A stretch of 64,000 nucleotides of DNA from Pseudomonas sp. SID14000 (GCF_002165135.1 NZ_NFZQ01000002.1:1-64000); one strand, 5' to 3'; shown: positions 8,287 through 18,052, counted from the stretch's first letter. A program made the numbers and translations. The notes: a model not told the origin generated them from the letters alone.

Positions 8287-9636
8287 TCAGAGGAACACGA
8301 ACTTGGCAATGAAGATCGCGCACAGCACCCACAGGCTGGCCGAAATTTCCTTGTACTTGCCAGTACCCGCCTTCAGCGCCACATAGCTGATGAAGCCCAG
8401 GGCAATACCATCGGCGACCGAGAAGGTCAGCGGCATCATGATCACTGTCACGATCGCCGGAATGCTGTCGGTGGCCTCGTCCCAATGAATGTGCGCCATG
8501 CTGCCCATCATCAGCATCGCCACGTAGATCAGCGCACCGGCAGTGGCATAGGCCGGAATCATCCCCGCCAACGGCGCAAAGAACATCGCCGCGATGAACA
8601 GCAGGCCGACCACTACGGCAGTCAGGCCGGTACGGCCACCTGCAGCCACGCCTGCGGCACTCTCCACATAGCTGGTCACCGGCGGCACGCCGACCACGGC
8701 ACCGAACACGCTGGAGGCACTGTCGGCCTTGAGGGCCTTCGACAGGTTCTCGATACGCCCGTCCGGCGCCACCAGGTTGGCGCGCTGCGCCACGCCCATC
8801 AGGGTGCCAGCGGTGTCGAACATGTGCACGAACAGGAACGCCAGCACCACGCTGATCATGCTGACGTTGAACACGCCGGCCACGTCCATGGCCATCCAGG
8901 TCGGTGCCAGGCTCGGCGGCATCGACATCACCCCGCCGAATTTCACCAGGCCCAGGCCCCAGCCGGCCAGGGTGACACCGATGATGCTGATCAGGATGGC
9001 GCCGAACACCCGCTTGTAGCTGAGGATGGCGATCAGCAGGAAGCACACGGCCGCCAGCAGCGGCCCCGGCTCGTGCAGCGAGCCCAGCTTGATCAGGGTG
9101 GCCGGGCTGTCGACGATGATGCCTGCCGTTTTCAGGCCGATCAGCCCGAGAAACAATCCGACGCCGGCCCCCATGGCATGGCGCAAGCTGACCGGGATGC
9201 TGTTGAGCAACCATTCGCGCACTTTCGACAAGGTCAGGAACATGAACAGCACGCCGGAGACGAACACAGCCCCCAGCGCGGTTTCCCAGTTGTAGCCCAT
9301 GGTGCCGACCACGGTGTAGGTGAAGAAGGCGTTAAGCCCCATGCCCGGCGCCAGGCCCACTGGCCAGTTGGCGTACAGGCCCATCAGCAGGCAACCCAGC
9401 GCGGCGGCGATGCAGGTGGCGACGAAAGCGGCACCATGGTCGATGCCGGCGTCGGCCATGATGTTGGGGTTGACGAAGATGATGTAGGCCATGGTGATGA
9501 AGGTGGTCACCCCGGCGATCATTTCGGTCCTGACGGTGCTGCCATGCTGCTTGAGTTTGAAAATCCGCTCCAGCCAGCTCGTTTCGAGCGGTGGGGCAAG
9601 ATCCAGCGTAGGGGCGTCGGATTTGCGGCTTTCCAC
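8287..9636 (-). CDS. AzgA-type purine permease (guanine/hypoxanthine/adenine)
   Basis: A 449-residue inner-membrane purine:proton symporter of the AzgA/GhxP-PurP branch. Family motifs are TEMIAGVTTFITMAYIIFVN near the first helix, GLAPGMGLNAFFTYTVV and the later PVTSYVESAAGVAAGGRTGL. The start is GTG 9636 with a strong GAGGAG nine bases upstream. It is divergent from the GntR gene at 9919, and the shared gap has a TTGTGTACAA palindrome and a RutR-like palindrome, both pointing to purine-responsive control. The exact base transported is inferred. Confidence 0.92.
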   Translation of the reverse strand: MESRKSDAPTLDLAPPLETSWLERIFKLKQHGSTVRTEMIAGVTTFITMAYIIFVNPNIMADAGIDHGAAFVATCIAAALGCLLMGLYANWPVGLAPGMGLNAFFTYTVVGTMGYNWETALGAVFVSGVLFMFLTLSKVREWLLNSIPVSLRHAMGAGVGLFLGLIGLKTAGIIVDSPATLIKLGSLHEPGPLLAAVCFLLIAILSYKRVFGAILISIIGVTLAGWGLGLVKFGGVMSMPPSLAPTWMAMDVAGVFNVSMISVVLAFLFVHMFDTAGTLMGVAQRANLVAPDGRIENLSKALKADSASSVFGAVVGVPPVTSYVESAAGVAAGGRTGLTAVVVGLLFIAAMFFAPLAGMIPAYATAGALIYVAMLMMGSMAHIHWDEATDSIPAIVTVIMMPLTFSVADGIALGFISYVALKAGTGKYKEISASLWVLCAIFIAKFVFL

Positions 9637-9735
9637 AGCGAGTACTCCTCAAGTCTTTCTTGTTGTTGTAGAGCCATTGTCCTGCGCAATGCACTTGGCG
9701 GCTCCGCGAGGGAAGGCAGACGTCTGACCGGTTTG

Positions 9736-9751
9736 TTGACTTATGGGTCAA
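9736..9751. promoter_or_regulatory. RutR-like palindrome upstream of AzgA-type permease
   Basis: TTGACTTATGGGTCAA resembles the E. coli RutR site TTGACCA-NN-TGGTCAA (11 of 14 defined positions). The same arms with the same spacing, and the same flank GAARTTGCTCG, occur upstream of xdhA. Confidence 0.45.
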
Positions 9752-9775
9752 GAAGTTGCTCGGTGGATTATGCTT

Positions 9776-9785
9776 TTGTGTACAA
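9776..9785. promoter_or_regulatory. Candidate GntR operator in permease/GntR intergenic region
   Basis: TTGTGTACAA, identical to the site upstream of hiuH, lies 140 bases before the permease start. Confidence 0.55.
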
Positions 9786-9874
9786 AGAATGCAAATAATG
9801 TTTTATCTTTTGTGTGCGCAATACGTCGTACAACGGCTATATGGGTAAAAGGCCACCTGCAGAAACGGCTCAGC

Positions 9875-9885
9875 CTGTGTACAAT
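9875..9885 (+). promoter_or_regulatory. Candidate autoregulatory operator and -10 box of the GntR gene
   Basis: CTGTGTACAA, one mismatch from the hiuH site, overlaps TACAAT at 9880-9885, 34 bases upstream of the regulator's start. The layout copies the hiuH promoter and suggests autoregulation. Confidence 0.5.
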
Positions 9886-9918
9886 GGCGCCATACTTTCC
9901 TTCGTGCCTCGAGAGCCC

Positions 9919-10674
9919 ATGAACGAACAGCTGCAACCTCTGAAGAAACCTGCGCGTGCCGGCAAGGCTGGCCGCAGTGGTACCCAGGATGACATCGTCT
10001 ACGCGCATATTTTCGAGGCGATCCTCGAGCAGCGTCTGGCCCCGGGCACCAAGTTGAGCGAGGAAGCGCTGGGCGAGATCTTCGGCGTCAGCCGCACCAT
10101 CATCCGCCGCGCCTTGTCGCGCCTGGCCCACGAAAGCGTGGTGCTGTTGCGGCCGAACCGTGGCGCGGTGGTGGCCAGCCCGACGGTGGAGGAGGCCCGC
10201 CAGGTGTTCTTCTCCCGGCGCATGGTCGAGCGGGCCATCACCGAACTGGCCGTGCAGCACGCTACCCTCGAACAGCTCAACGAGTTGCGGCAGATGGTGC
10301 GTGAGGAACGCGACAGTTTCTCCCGTGGTGACCGCGGTGCCGGCATTCGCCTTTCCGGCGAGTTCCACCTCAAGCTGGCCGAGGCGGCGGGTAATGCGCC
10401 GCTGGTCAGTTTCCAGCGCAGCCTGGTGTCGCAGACCTCGCTGATCATTGCCCAGTACGAAAGTGGCAACCGCTCGCATTGCTCGTATGACGAGCACATG
10501 CAGCTGATCGATGCCATCGAGGCGCGCGATGCCGAGCAGGCGGTGAGCCTGATGATGCACCACATGGACCACATCGACAGCAAGCTGAACCTGGACGAGG
10601 AGAGTGCCTCGGACGATCTGCATGCGGTGTTCTCGCATCTGCTGAAAAAGCCCAAGGTTTCTGCCAAGGGTTGA
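9919..10674 (+). CDS. GntR-family (FCD domain) regulator of purine genes
   Basis: A 251-residue transcription regulator. A winged-helix domain (about residues 25-95; EEALGEIFGVSRTIIRRALS is the recognition region) is followed by an all-helical FCD ligand domain (about 105-230, with the EFHLKLAEAAGN segment and conserved His residues). ATG 9919 was chosen because the upstream frame contains the promoter. It is divergent from the AzgA-type permease. The palindromes before puuE, hiuH, the permease and itself fit the FadR-subfamily binding pattern, so it is the best candidate for the regulon's repressor; the ligand is unknown. Confidence 0.88.
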   Translation: MNEQLQPLKKPARAGKAGRSGTQDDIVYAHIFEAILEQRLAPGTKLSEEALGEIFGVSRTIIRRALSRLAHESVVLLRPNRGAVVASPTVEEARQVFFSRRMVERAITELAVQHATLEQLNELRQMVREERDSFSRGDRGAGIRLSGEFHLKLAEAAGNAPLVSFQRSLVSQTSLIIAQYESGNRSHCSYDEHMQLIDAIEARDAEQAVSLMMHHMDHIDSKLNLDEESASDDLHAVFSHLLKKPKVSAKG

Positions 10675-10695
10675 TCGTTTGCCTGGTTGACTGAA

Positions 10696-10800
10696 GGGGG
10701 CTGCTTTGCAGCCCATTCGCAGCACAAGGCTGCTCCTACAGGGATCGCATAACCTCTGTAGGAGCAGCCTTGTGCTGCGAATGGGGCGCGAAGCGGCCCC
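10696..10800. repeat. Inverted REP pair before aqpZ
   Basis: A third REP variant: CTGCTTTGCAGCCCATTCGC then AGCACAAGGCTGCTCCTACA, followed by the inverted copy ending in GCGGCCCC. Confidence 0.8.
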
Positions 10801-10910
10801 CAGCCATTTCTGGCCATAAGCCTGATGTCTGCTAAATTCTTGTGAGCAAACCTTCATCAAGCAGTTGGGCTTGCGCATCTGTTGCGTTCAACTTCTTGAG
10901 GAAAGGATTC

Positions 10911-11609
10911 ATGAGCATGTCCCTCGGTAAACGCATGGGGGCCGAACTGGTCGGCACCTTCTGGCTGGTACTTGGTGGCTGTGGCAGTGCGGTACTCGCT
11001 GCCAGTTCCCCCGTCGGCATCGGTGTACTCGGTGTCGCCTTCGCCTTTGGCCTCACCGTGCTGACCATGGCCTTCGCCATTGGCCATATCTCCGGCTGTC
11101 ACCTCAACCCCGCCGTGTCGTTCGGGCTGGTGGTGGGCGGGCGCTTCCCGGCCAAAGAGCTGCTGCCCTACGTGATCGCCCAGGTGATTGGCGCCATCCT
11201 GGCGGCAGGTGTGATCTACCTCATCGCCAGTGGCAAGGCAGGTTTCGAGCTGTCTGCGGGATTGGCTTCGAACGGCTACGCCGACCACTCGCCCGGCGGC
11301 TACACGCTCGGGGCGGGCTTTGTCAGTGAAGTGGTGATGACGGCGATGTTCCTGGTGGTGATCATGGGCGCCACCGATGCCCGGGCGCCGGCGGGTTTTG
11401 CACCGATCGCCATCGGCCTGGCCCTGACCCTGATCCACCTGATCTCGATCCCGGTGACCAATACCTCGGTCAACCCCGCGCGTAGCACGGGGCCGGCCTT
11501 GTTCGTCGGTGGCTGGGCCCTGCAGCAGCTGTGGCTGTTCTGGGTGGCGCCGCTGATTGGTGCTGCTATCGGCGGCGCGCTGTACCGGGGCCTGGCAAAA
11601 GAACCTTAG
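10911..11609 (+). CDS. aqpZ: Aquaporin Z
   Basis: A 232-residue water channel of the inner membrane. Six membrane segments and the two half-helix motifs HLNPAVS (NPA near 66-68) and SVNPARS (near 188-190) are present. ATG 10911 follows GAGGAAAGG. Its role is osmotic water flux; it has no evident tie to the purine genes around it. Its 3' end overlaps the end of convergent guaD by four bases. Confidence 0.95.
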   Translation: MSMSLGKRMGAELVGTFWLVLGGCGSAVLAASSPVGIGVLGVAFAFGLTVLTMAFAIGHISGCHLNPAVSFGLVVGGRFPAKELLPYVIAQVIGAILAAGVIYLIASGKAGFELSAGLASNGYADHSPGGYTLGAGFVSEVVMTAMFLVVIMGATDARAPAGFAPIAIGLALTLIHLISIPVTNTSVNPARSTGPALFVGGWALQQLWLFWVAPLIGAAIGGALYRGLAKEP

Positions 11610-12910
11610 CGCTGGTGCACGCAACGCCCGGCGGCGTAGGTTTCACGCACAGTGCGGTCGTCGCCGAGGGTGGTTAGCACGAACAGGGTTTCCTCGATGC
11701 TGTTGGACTGCTGGATGCGGTAGTCCAGCAGTGGCGTGGCCTTGTAGTCCAGTACCACGAAGTCGGCATCGTTGCCTGGGCGCAGGCTGCCGATGCGGTC
11801 GTCCAGGCGCAGCGCGCGGGCGCCGCCAAGGGTGGCCAGGTACAGTGACTTGTACGGGTGCAGGCGCGCGCCCTGCAGCTGCATCACCTTGTACGCTTCG
11901 TTGAGGGTGTTGAGTAGCGAGAAGCTGGTGCCGGCGCCAACGTCGGTGCCCAGGCCTACATTGACCTTGAAGCGCTCGGCCTGGGGCAGGTTGAACAGGC
12001 CGCTGCCGAGGAACAGGTTGGAGGTGGGGCAGAAGGCCACGGCCGAGCCGGTTTCGGCCAGGCGCTGGCATTCGTCATCGCACAGGTGCACGCCATGGGC
12101 GAACACCGAGCGCTCGCCCAGCAGCTCGAAGTGGTCGTATACGTCCAGGTAACCCTTCTGCTCGGGGAACAGCGACTTGACCCAGTCGATTTCCTTGAGG
12201 TTTTCCGACAGGTGCGTGTGCATGTACACGCCCGGGTGCTCCTTGAGCAGTTGGCCCGCCAGCGCCAGCTGTTCAGGCGTACTGGTCGGGGCGAAACGCG
12301 GGGTGACTGCATAATGCAGGCGGCCCTTGCCGTGCCAGCGCTCGATCAGCGCCTTGCTTTCGGTATAACCGGACTCGGCGGTGTCGGTCAGGTAGTCCGG
12401 GGCGTTGCGGTCCATCATCACCTTGCCGGCGATCAGGCGCAGGTCCAGGCGCTCGGCCTCTTCGAACAGGGCGTTGACCGATTCCGGGTGCACGCTGCCG
12501 AACACCAGCGCGGTGGTGGTGCCGTTGCGCAGCAGTTCCTTGAGGAAGATCTTCGCCACCTGGTCGGCGTGATCCTTGTCGGCGAACTGCTTTTCGCAGG
12601 GGAAGGTGTAGGTGTTCAGCCAGTCCAGCAGCTGTTCGCCGTAGGAGCCGATCATGCCGGTCTGCGGGAAGTGGATGTGGGTGTCGATGAAGCCCGGGGT
12701 GATCAGTGCGTCCTGGTAGTGCTCGACCGGGATATCGGCGTCCAGGGTCGGCAGCAGTTCGGCTGCGTGGCCAACGGCGCGGATACGGCCATCGTCGACC
12801 ACCAGCAGGCCGTCCTCGAAGTATTCATGGGAAGCCTCCAGGCCCACCTCGGCCGGGTCGGCGATGCTGTGCAGGATGGCGGCACGGTAGGCTTTGCGGG
12901 TAACGGTCAT
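11606..12910 (-). CDS. guaD: Guanine deaminase
   Basis: A 434-residue amidohydrolase converting guanine to xanthine and ammonia. It has the metal-binding [12 protein letters not shown], the later HTHLSEN and the C-terminal [11 protein letters not shown] segment of guanine deaminases. The start ATG 12910 matches the family N-terminus ([15 protein letters not shown]); the longer frame runs back into xdhC. It lies 10 bases after the xdhC stop, so it is the last gene of an xdhABC-guaD transcript, which feeds guanine-derived xanthine to the dehydrogenase. Confidence 0.94.
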   Translation of the reverse strand: MTVTRKAYRAAILHSIADPAEVGLEASHEYFEDGLLVVDDGRIRAVGHAAELLPTLDADIPVEHYQDALITPGFIDTHIHFPQTGMIGSYGEQLLDWLNTYTFPCEKQFADKDHADQVAKIFLKELLRNGTTTALVFGSVHPESVNALFEEAERLDLRLIAGKVMMDRNAPDYLTDTAESGYTESKALIERWHGKGRLHYAVTPRFAPTSTPEQLALAGQLLKEHPGVYMHTHLSENLKEIDWVKSLFPEQKGYLDVYDHFELLGERSVFAHGVHLCDDECQRLAETGSAVAFCPTSNLFLGSGLFNLPQAERFKVNVGLGTDVGAGTSFSLLNTLNEAYKVMQLQGARLHPYKSLYLATLGGARALRLDDRIGSLRPGNDADFVVLDYKATPLLDYRIQQSNSIEETLFVLTTLGDDRTVRETYAAGRCVHQR

Positions 12911-12920
12911 AACACACTCG

Positions 12921-13766
12921 TCAAATGGCTTGACTGCGCCGGGAGGGCGGCAGCAACTGGGCAATGGGGCCGGCATTGGCGGCAGCGTCGTGCTGGCCGA
13001 AGCAGGCGTTGTAGGTGGCGATGATTTCACCGGCGATGGACACGGCGATCTCGATGGGCAGCTTGCCCTTGACCTCGGCCAGGCCCATCGGGCAGCGCAT
13101 GCGCGCCATCACGGCATCGTCGTAGCCGCGCTCGCGCAGGCGGTGCTCGAACTTGACCCGTTTGGTCTTCGAGCCGATCAGGCCGAACCAGGTGAAGTCG
13201 TTGCGCTTGAGAATGGCGGCGGTCAGTTCCAGGTCGAGCTGGTGGTTGTGGGTCATGACGATGCAGTAGCAGCCTGGCGGCAGCTCTGCCACTTCGTCGA
13301 CCGGCTCCTCGCTGACTACCTTGGTCACCCCGTCTGGGATCAGGGCAGGGAATTCCTGCTCGCGCGAATCGATCCAGCGCACCCGGCAGGGCAGCGCGGC
13401 GAGCAAGGGTACCAGAGCCCGGCCGACATGGCCCGCGCCGAACACGGCGATCTGCGCCTGCACCGCGGCCATGGGTTCGAACAGCAGCACAGTGACGCCG
13501 CCGCAGCACTGGCCAAGGCTGGCACCGAGGCTGAAGCGCTCCAGATGCGGGGTGGTGCGGTGCTCTTCGAGCATTTGCCGGGCGATGTGCAGGGCCTTGT
13601 ATTCCAGGTGGCCGCCGCCGATGGTGTCGAACAGGCCGCTGGCGCTGACGACCATTTTCGAGCCGGCATTGCGCGGGGTCGAGCCGCGCTCCTCGATGAT
13701 GGTAACCAGCACGCAGGCTTCGCCACGGGACTGGTGGTCGGCGAGGGCGTTGATCCATTGGTGCAT
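12921..13766 (-). CDS. xdhC: Xanthine dehydrogenase accessory protein XdhC
   Basis: A 281-residue cytoplasmic chaperone that binds molybdenum cofactor, has it sulfurated and inserts it into xanthine dehydrogenase. It shows the XdhC/CoxI N-terminal part (VTIIEERGSTPRNAGSKMVV) and a Rossmann-like C-terminal domain (VFGAGHVGRALVPLL). ATG 13766 with AAGAGG upstream was chosen; the longer frame reads into the REP. It is separated from xdhB by a REP pair and lies just upstream of guaD. Confidence 0.94.
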   Translation of the reverse strand: MHQWINALADHQSRGEACVLVTIIEERGSTPRNAGSKMVVSASGLFDTIGGGHLEYKALHIARQMLEEHRTTPHLERFSLGASLGQCCGGVTVLLFEPMAAVQAQIAVFGAGHVGRALVPLLAALPCRVRWIDSREQEFPALIPDGVTKVVSEEPVDEVAELPPGCYCIVMTHNHQLDLELTAAILKRNDFTWFGLIGSKTKRVKFEHRLRERGYDDAVMARMRCPMGLAEVKGKLPIEIAVSIAGEIIATYNACFGQHDAAANAGPIAQLLPPSRRSQAI

Positions 13767-13803
13767 GATGCAATTCCTCTTCAGGACAACGCGGTCCGCT
13801 TTG

Positions 13804-13920
13804 TGTAGGAGCGGCCTTGTGTCGCGAAAGGGCTGCGCAGCAGCCCCAGAAATCCATGTTGCTGTACAGTTTTTTGGGGCCGCTGCGCGGCCCTTTCGCG
13901 ACACAAGGCCGCTCCTACAA
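13804..13920. repeat. Inverted REP pair between xdhB and xdhC
   Basis: Two facing copies of TGTAGGAGCGGCCTTGTGTC-GCGAAAGGGC inside the xdh gene cluster; it could protect the upstream mRNA part. Confidence 0.8.
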
Positions 13921-13937
13921 AAAGCGGGCCGGCGGAG

Positions 13938-16337
13938 TTACTGGGTGACGGTTTCCAGCTCCGGCTCGGCAGGTTGCGCGGCAGCCACCGCCTTGCGCAT
14001 CTGCTCGCAACCCCACAACACCCGCTCCGGCGTCGCCGGTGCATCCACCTGTGGCTGCACGCGGTAGTCGGCGATGCTGGCCACGGCGTCCTTGATCGCG
14101 CACCAGGCGGCGATGCCGAGCATGAACGGCGGTTCGCCCACGGCCTTGGAGTGGAACACGGTGTCTTCCGGGTTCTTGCGGTTCTCCACCAGCTTTACCC
14201 GCAAATCCAGCGGCATGTCGGCCACTGCCGGGATCTTGTAGCTGGCCGGGCCGTTGGTCATCAGCTTGCCCTTGGCGTTCCACACCAGCTCTTCGGTGGT
14301 CAGCCAGCCCATGCCCTGGATGAAGCCGCCTTCCACCTGGCCTATGTCGATGGCCGGGTTCAGCGAATCACCCACATCGTGCAGGATGTCGGCGCGCAGC
14401 ATCTTGTATTCACCGGTCAGGGTGTCGACCACCACTTCCACGCAGGCAGCGCCGAAGGCGAAGTAATAGAACGGCCGGCCGCGGGCCTGACTGCGGTCGT
14501 AGTAGATCTTCGGCGTGCGGTAGAAACCGGTGCTCGACAGCGACACCTGGGCGAAGTAGGCCTGCTGCACCAGCTGCTCGAAGCTGACGATCTGGTCGCG
14601 CACGCGCACATGGCCGTTGCGGAACTCGATGTCTTCCTCGGTCACCTGGTAGTGCCGCGCGGCGAACTCGGTCAGGCGCTTCTTGAGGATCTCGGCCGCA
14701 TTCTGTGCTGCCTTGCCGTTCAGGTCGGCACCACTGGAGGCGGCGGTCGGTGAGGTGTTGGGCACCTTGTCAGTGTTGGTGGCGGTGATCTGGATGCGGC
14801 TGAAATCGACCTGGAAGATCTGCGCCACCACCTGTGCCACCTTGGTGTTCAGGCCCTGGCCCATCTCGGTGCCGCCGTGGTTCAGGTGAATGCTGCCGTC
14901 GGTGTAGATATGGATCAGCGCACCGGCCTGGTTGAGGAAGGTGGCGGTGAACGAAATGCCGAACTTGACCGGCGTCAGCGCCAGGCCCTTCTTCAGGATC
15001 GGGCTGTTGGCATTGAAGCGACGGATCGACTCGCGGCGCTCGGCGTAGTCGCTGCTGGCTTCGAGCTCTGCGGTCATCTCTTCGAGCATGTTGTGCTCGA
15101 CGGTCTGGTAGTAGTGGGTGACGTTGCGCTCGGTCTTGCCGTAATAGTTGGCCTTGCGTACGGCCAGCGGGTCACGGCCCAGGTGGCGGGCGATGTGGTC
15201 CATCACCTGCTCGATGGCGACCATGCCCTGTGGGCCGCCGAAGCCGCGGTAGGCGGTGTTGGAGGCGGTGTTGGTCTTGCAGCGGTGGCCGTGCACGGTG
15301 GCATCGCCCAGGTAGTAGGCATTGTCGGAGTGGAACATGGCGCGGTCGACGATCGAACCGGACAGGTCAGGCGAGTAACCGCAGTTGCCGGCCAGGTCGA
15401 AGTTGATGCCGTGCAGGCGCCCGTCGTCGTCGAAGCCCACGTCGTACTCGACGTAGAACGGGTGGCGCTTGCCGGTCATGGTCATGTCTTCGACCCGTGG
15501 CAGGCGCATCTTGGTTGGCTGGCCGGTCAGGCGCGCCACCACGGCGCACAGGCACGCCGGGCTGGCGGCCTGGGTTTCCTTGCCGCCAAAACCACCCCCC
15601 ATGCGGCGCATGTCCAGCACCACCTTGTTCATTGGTACGTCGAGTACTTCAGCGACCAGCTTCTGCACTTCGGTGGGGTTTTGCGTGGAGCAGTAGACGA
15701 TCATGCCGCCGTCTTCGGTGGGCATCACCGAGGAAATCTGCGTTTCCAGGTAGAAGTGCTCCTGGCCACCGATATGCAGGGTGCCCTGGATGCGGTGCGG
15801 GGCACTGGCCAGGGCAGCAGCGGAGTCGCCACGCTGGTGGGTGTGGCTGTCGAGCACGAAGTGCTTCTTGCGGAACGCCTCGACCACATCCAGCACCGGC
15901 TCCAGGTCTTCATACTCGACGATGGCGGCCATGGCCGCACGGCGTGCGGTGTCGAGGTCACGGGCGGCCACGGCGAGCACCGGCTGGCCGAAGAACTCGA
16001 CCTTGTCGATGGCCAGCAGCGGGTCGCCGGCCACCACCGGGCCGATGTCCTTGAGGCCGGGGATGTCTTCGTGGGTGATGGCAATGCGCACCCCCTCGAA
16101 GGCATAGCACGGCGTGGTGTCGATGCGCAGGATGCGCGCGTGGGCGCGGTCGGCGGTGCGCGCATAGACGTGCAACTGGTTGGGGAATTCCAAACGGTCG
16201 TCGATGTACACCGCTTCGCCGGACACATGCTTGTCGGCGCTGTCGTGCTTGACGCTGCGGCCGACCCCGGTGGTCAGGTCCTGGCGGAACAGTTCGGCCA
16301 TCTCGGCCTGGCTCTTGGCTACGTGATGGTTAGACAT
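13938..16337 (-). CDS. xdhB: Xanthine dehydrogenase, molybdopterin-binding subunit
   Basis: A 799-residue large subunit holding the molybdopterin active site, which hydroxylates hypoxanthine and xanthine to urate. Motifs MRRMGGGFGGKETQ, NTAYRGFGGPQGM and the C-terminal AVGEPPFMLG (active-site Glu region) are all present. Length is normal for the bacterial XdhB type. Its ATG lies within the end of xdhA (8-base overlap), so translation is coupled. The protein forms a heterotetramer with XdhA. Confidence 0.95.
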   Translation of the reverse strand: MSNHHVAKSQAEMAELFRQDLTTGVGRSVKHDSADKHVSGEAVYIDDRLEFPNQLHVYARTADRAHARILRIDTTPCYAFEGVRIAITHEDIPGLKDIGPVVAGDPLLAIDKVEFFGQPVLAVAARDLDTARRAAMAAIVEYEDLEPVLDVVEAFRKKHFVLDSHTHQRGDSAAALASAPHRIQGTLHIGGQEHFYLETQISSVMPTEDGGMIVYCSTQNPTEVQKLVAEVLDVPMNKVVLDMRRMGGGFGGKETQAASPACLCAVVARLTGQPTKMRLPRVEDMTMTGKRHPFYVEYDVGFDDDGRLHGINFDLAGNCGYSPDLSGSIVDRAMFHSDNAYYLGDATVHGHRCKTNTASNTAYRGFGGPQGMVAIEQVMDHIARHLGRDPLAVRKANYYGKTERNVTHYYQTVEHNMLEEMTAELEASSDYAERRESIRRFNANSPILKKGLALTPVKFGISFTATFLNQAGALIHIYTDGSIHLNHGGTEMGQGLNTKVAQVVAQIFQVDFSRIQITATNTDKVPNTSPTAASSGADLNGKAAQNAAEILKKRLTEFAARHYQVTEEDIEFRNGHVRVRDQIVSFEQLVQQAYFAQVSLSSTGFYRTPKIYYDRSQARGRPFYYFAFGAACVEVVVDTLTGEYKMLRADILHDVGDSLNPAIDIGQVEGGFIQGMGWLTTEELVWNAKGKLMTNGPASYKIPAVADMPLDLRVKLVENRKNPEDTVFHSKAVGEPPFMLGIAAWCAIKDAVASIADYRVQPQVDAPATPERVLWGCEQMRKAVAAAQPAEPELETVTQ

Positions 16338-17784
16338 AAGCGGTCACCCGGGTCTCGATGTGCGGCGTTTGCTGTTCGATGAAGTACTTGCGCAGCAGGT
16401 TCTGCGCGGTCAGCAGGCGGTATTCCTTGCTGGCGCGGAAGTCGCTGAGCGGGGTGAAGTCTTCGGCCAGGGCCTGGCAGGCGCGCTCGATGGCAGCCTG
16501 GTTCCACGGCTTGCCACGCAGCGCTGCTTCGCAGGCACGGGCCCGTTTTGGGATCGCCGCCATGCCGCCGAAGGCGATACGCACACCGCTGACCACACCG
16601 TCTTCGATGCTGAGGTTGAAGGCACCGCACACGGCGGAAATGTCATCGTCCAGGCGCTTGGACACTTTATAGGCGCGGAACGCCCAGTCGCTGGTGGCGC
16701 GCGGCACGATGATCTTCTCGATGAACTCGCTGTCCTGACGGGCAGTGATGCGGTAGTCGATGAAGTAGTCTTCCAGTGCCATCACCCGCTGGCGCTCGCC
16801 CTGGCGCAGGACGATCTGCGCATCCAGGGCAATCAGCAGGGGTGGCGAGTCGCCGATTGGCGAAGCGTTGCCGATATTGCCGCCCAGGGTGCCCTGGTTG
16901 CGGATCTGCAGCGAAGCGAAGCGGTGCAGCAGGGCGCCGAAGTCCGGGTATTCCTCGTTCAGCGCGCCGTAGCAGTCGGTGAGCGGGGTGGCGGCGCCGA
17001 TTTCCAGGTGGCTGGCGGTTTTCTCGATGCGCTTGAGCTCGGCCACATGGCCGACGTAGATCATCACCGGCAAGGTCTTGTGGAACTGAGTGACTTCCAG
17101 GGCCAGGTCGGTACCGCCAGCCAGCAACCGCGCTTCGGGGTGCGAGCTGTACAGGTCGGCCAGGTCGGCGACGGTCAGTGGCACCAGGCAGCGCTTGTCG
17201 CCGCTGTTCAGCTCGCCGGTCTGGGTTGGCGCAATGGCCTTGAGGCGGCTGATGGTCTGCGCCTGCTGGGCATCGAACTGGTCGCGGCAGGGCTGGCGGC
17301 AGCTCTGCTCGGCGGCGTCGAGGATTGGCCGGTAGCCGGTGCAGCGGCACAGGTTGCCGGCCAGGGCTTCCTGGGCCTGGTGCAGGTCGGGGCCGTTGCT
17401 GTTCTTCTGCAGGGCGAACAGCGACATGACGAAGCCGGGGGTGCAGAAGCCGCACTGCGAGCCATGGCAATCGGCCATGGCCTGTTGCACGCTGTGCAGC
17501 TGGCCTTGGTGCTTGAGGCCCTCGACGCTGATCAGTTGCTTGCCGTGCAGCGACGAAACGAAGGTCAGGCACGAGTTGAGGCTGCGGTAGCGCAAGCTGT
17601 CGTTGCCCTGGTCGTCCTGGGTCAGTTCGCCGACCACCACGGTGCAGGCGCCGCAGTCACCACTGGCGCAGCCCTCCTTGGTGCCAGGTTTGCCCAGGTG
17701 CTCGCGCAGGTACTGCAGCACCGTCATGTTCGGGTCCAGGGCATGCTCACTACGCAATTCCTGGTTGACGAGAAACTGGATCAC
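16330..17784 (-). CDS. xdhA: Xanthine dehydrogenase, FAD and iron-sulfur subunit
   Basis: A 484-residue small subunit. The N-terminal 2Fe-2S ferredoxin part has C39, C44 and C47 (GCASGDCGAC); the second cluster domain has CGFCTPGF near 111-118 and CRCTG near 146-150; the FAD domain covers about 200-480, with the LLAGGTDLALEV segment. The start is GTG 17784 with GCGAGG upstream. It is the first gene of the xdhABC-guaD run and divergent from the second GntR gene; a RutR-like palindrome lies 76-91 bases upstream. Confidence 0.95.
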   Translation of the reverse strand: MIQFLVNQELRSEHALDPNMTVLQYLREHLGKPGTKEGCASGDCGACTVVVGELTQDDQGNDSLRYRSLNSCLTFVSSLHGKQLISVEGLKHQGQLHSVQQAMADCHGSQCGFCTPGFVMSLFALQKNSNGPDLHQAQEALAGNLCRCTGYRPILDAAEQSCRQPCRDQFDAQQAQTISRLKAIAPTQTGELNSGDKRCLVPLTVADLADLYSSHPEARLLAGGTDLALEVTQFHKTLPVMIYVGHVAELKRIEKTASHLEIGAATPLTDCYGALNEEYPDFGALLHRFASLQIRNQGTLGGNIGNASPIGDSPPLLIALDAQIVLRQGERQRVMALEDYFIDYRITARQDSEFIEKIIVPRATSDWAFRAYKVSKRLDDDISAVCGAFNLSIEDGVVSGVRIAFGGMAAIPKRARACEAALRGKPWNQAAIERACQALAEDFTPLSDFRASKEYRLLTAQNLLRKYFIEQQTPHIETRVTAYV

Positions 17785-17859
17785 GGGGATGGCCTCGCAA
17801 TGGTTTTATTGTTGTTGGGCGGACTCTAAGCAAGAGCTGTCCAGCTGGTCAATATTTTT

Positions 17860-17875
17860 CTGACTCAAAGGTCAA
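17860..17875. promoter_or_regulatory. RutR-like palindrome upstream of xdhA
   Basis: CTGACTCAAAGGTCAA, with arms YTGAC and GTCAA six bases apart as upstream of the AzgA-type permease, and the same flanking GAAATTGCTCG (GAAGTTGCTCG there). Confidence 0.45.
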
Positions 17876-18052
17876 GAAATTGCTCGTGTCCAAGTCCGGC
17901 CGCACACATTGCCCATATCCCAAGCATAGATCGCGCCGGGCGCGTGGCTGCCTTGCAGGTCAAATAAACCGCCAGGCCCCTCTGCGCGATTACTGGCCAA
18001 GTACGCTACAATTCGCCCCTTGTGCCCAGTTCAATGATTTTGAAGGAAAACC

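Noticed and set aside
14877..16382. Plus-strand open frame of 501 codons opposite xdhB
   Set aside because: Shadow of the molybdopterin subunit; Val/Gly/His-rich composition with no domain.
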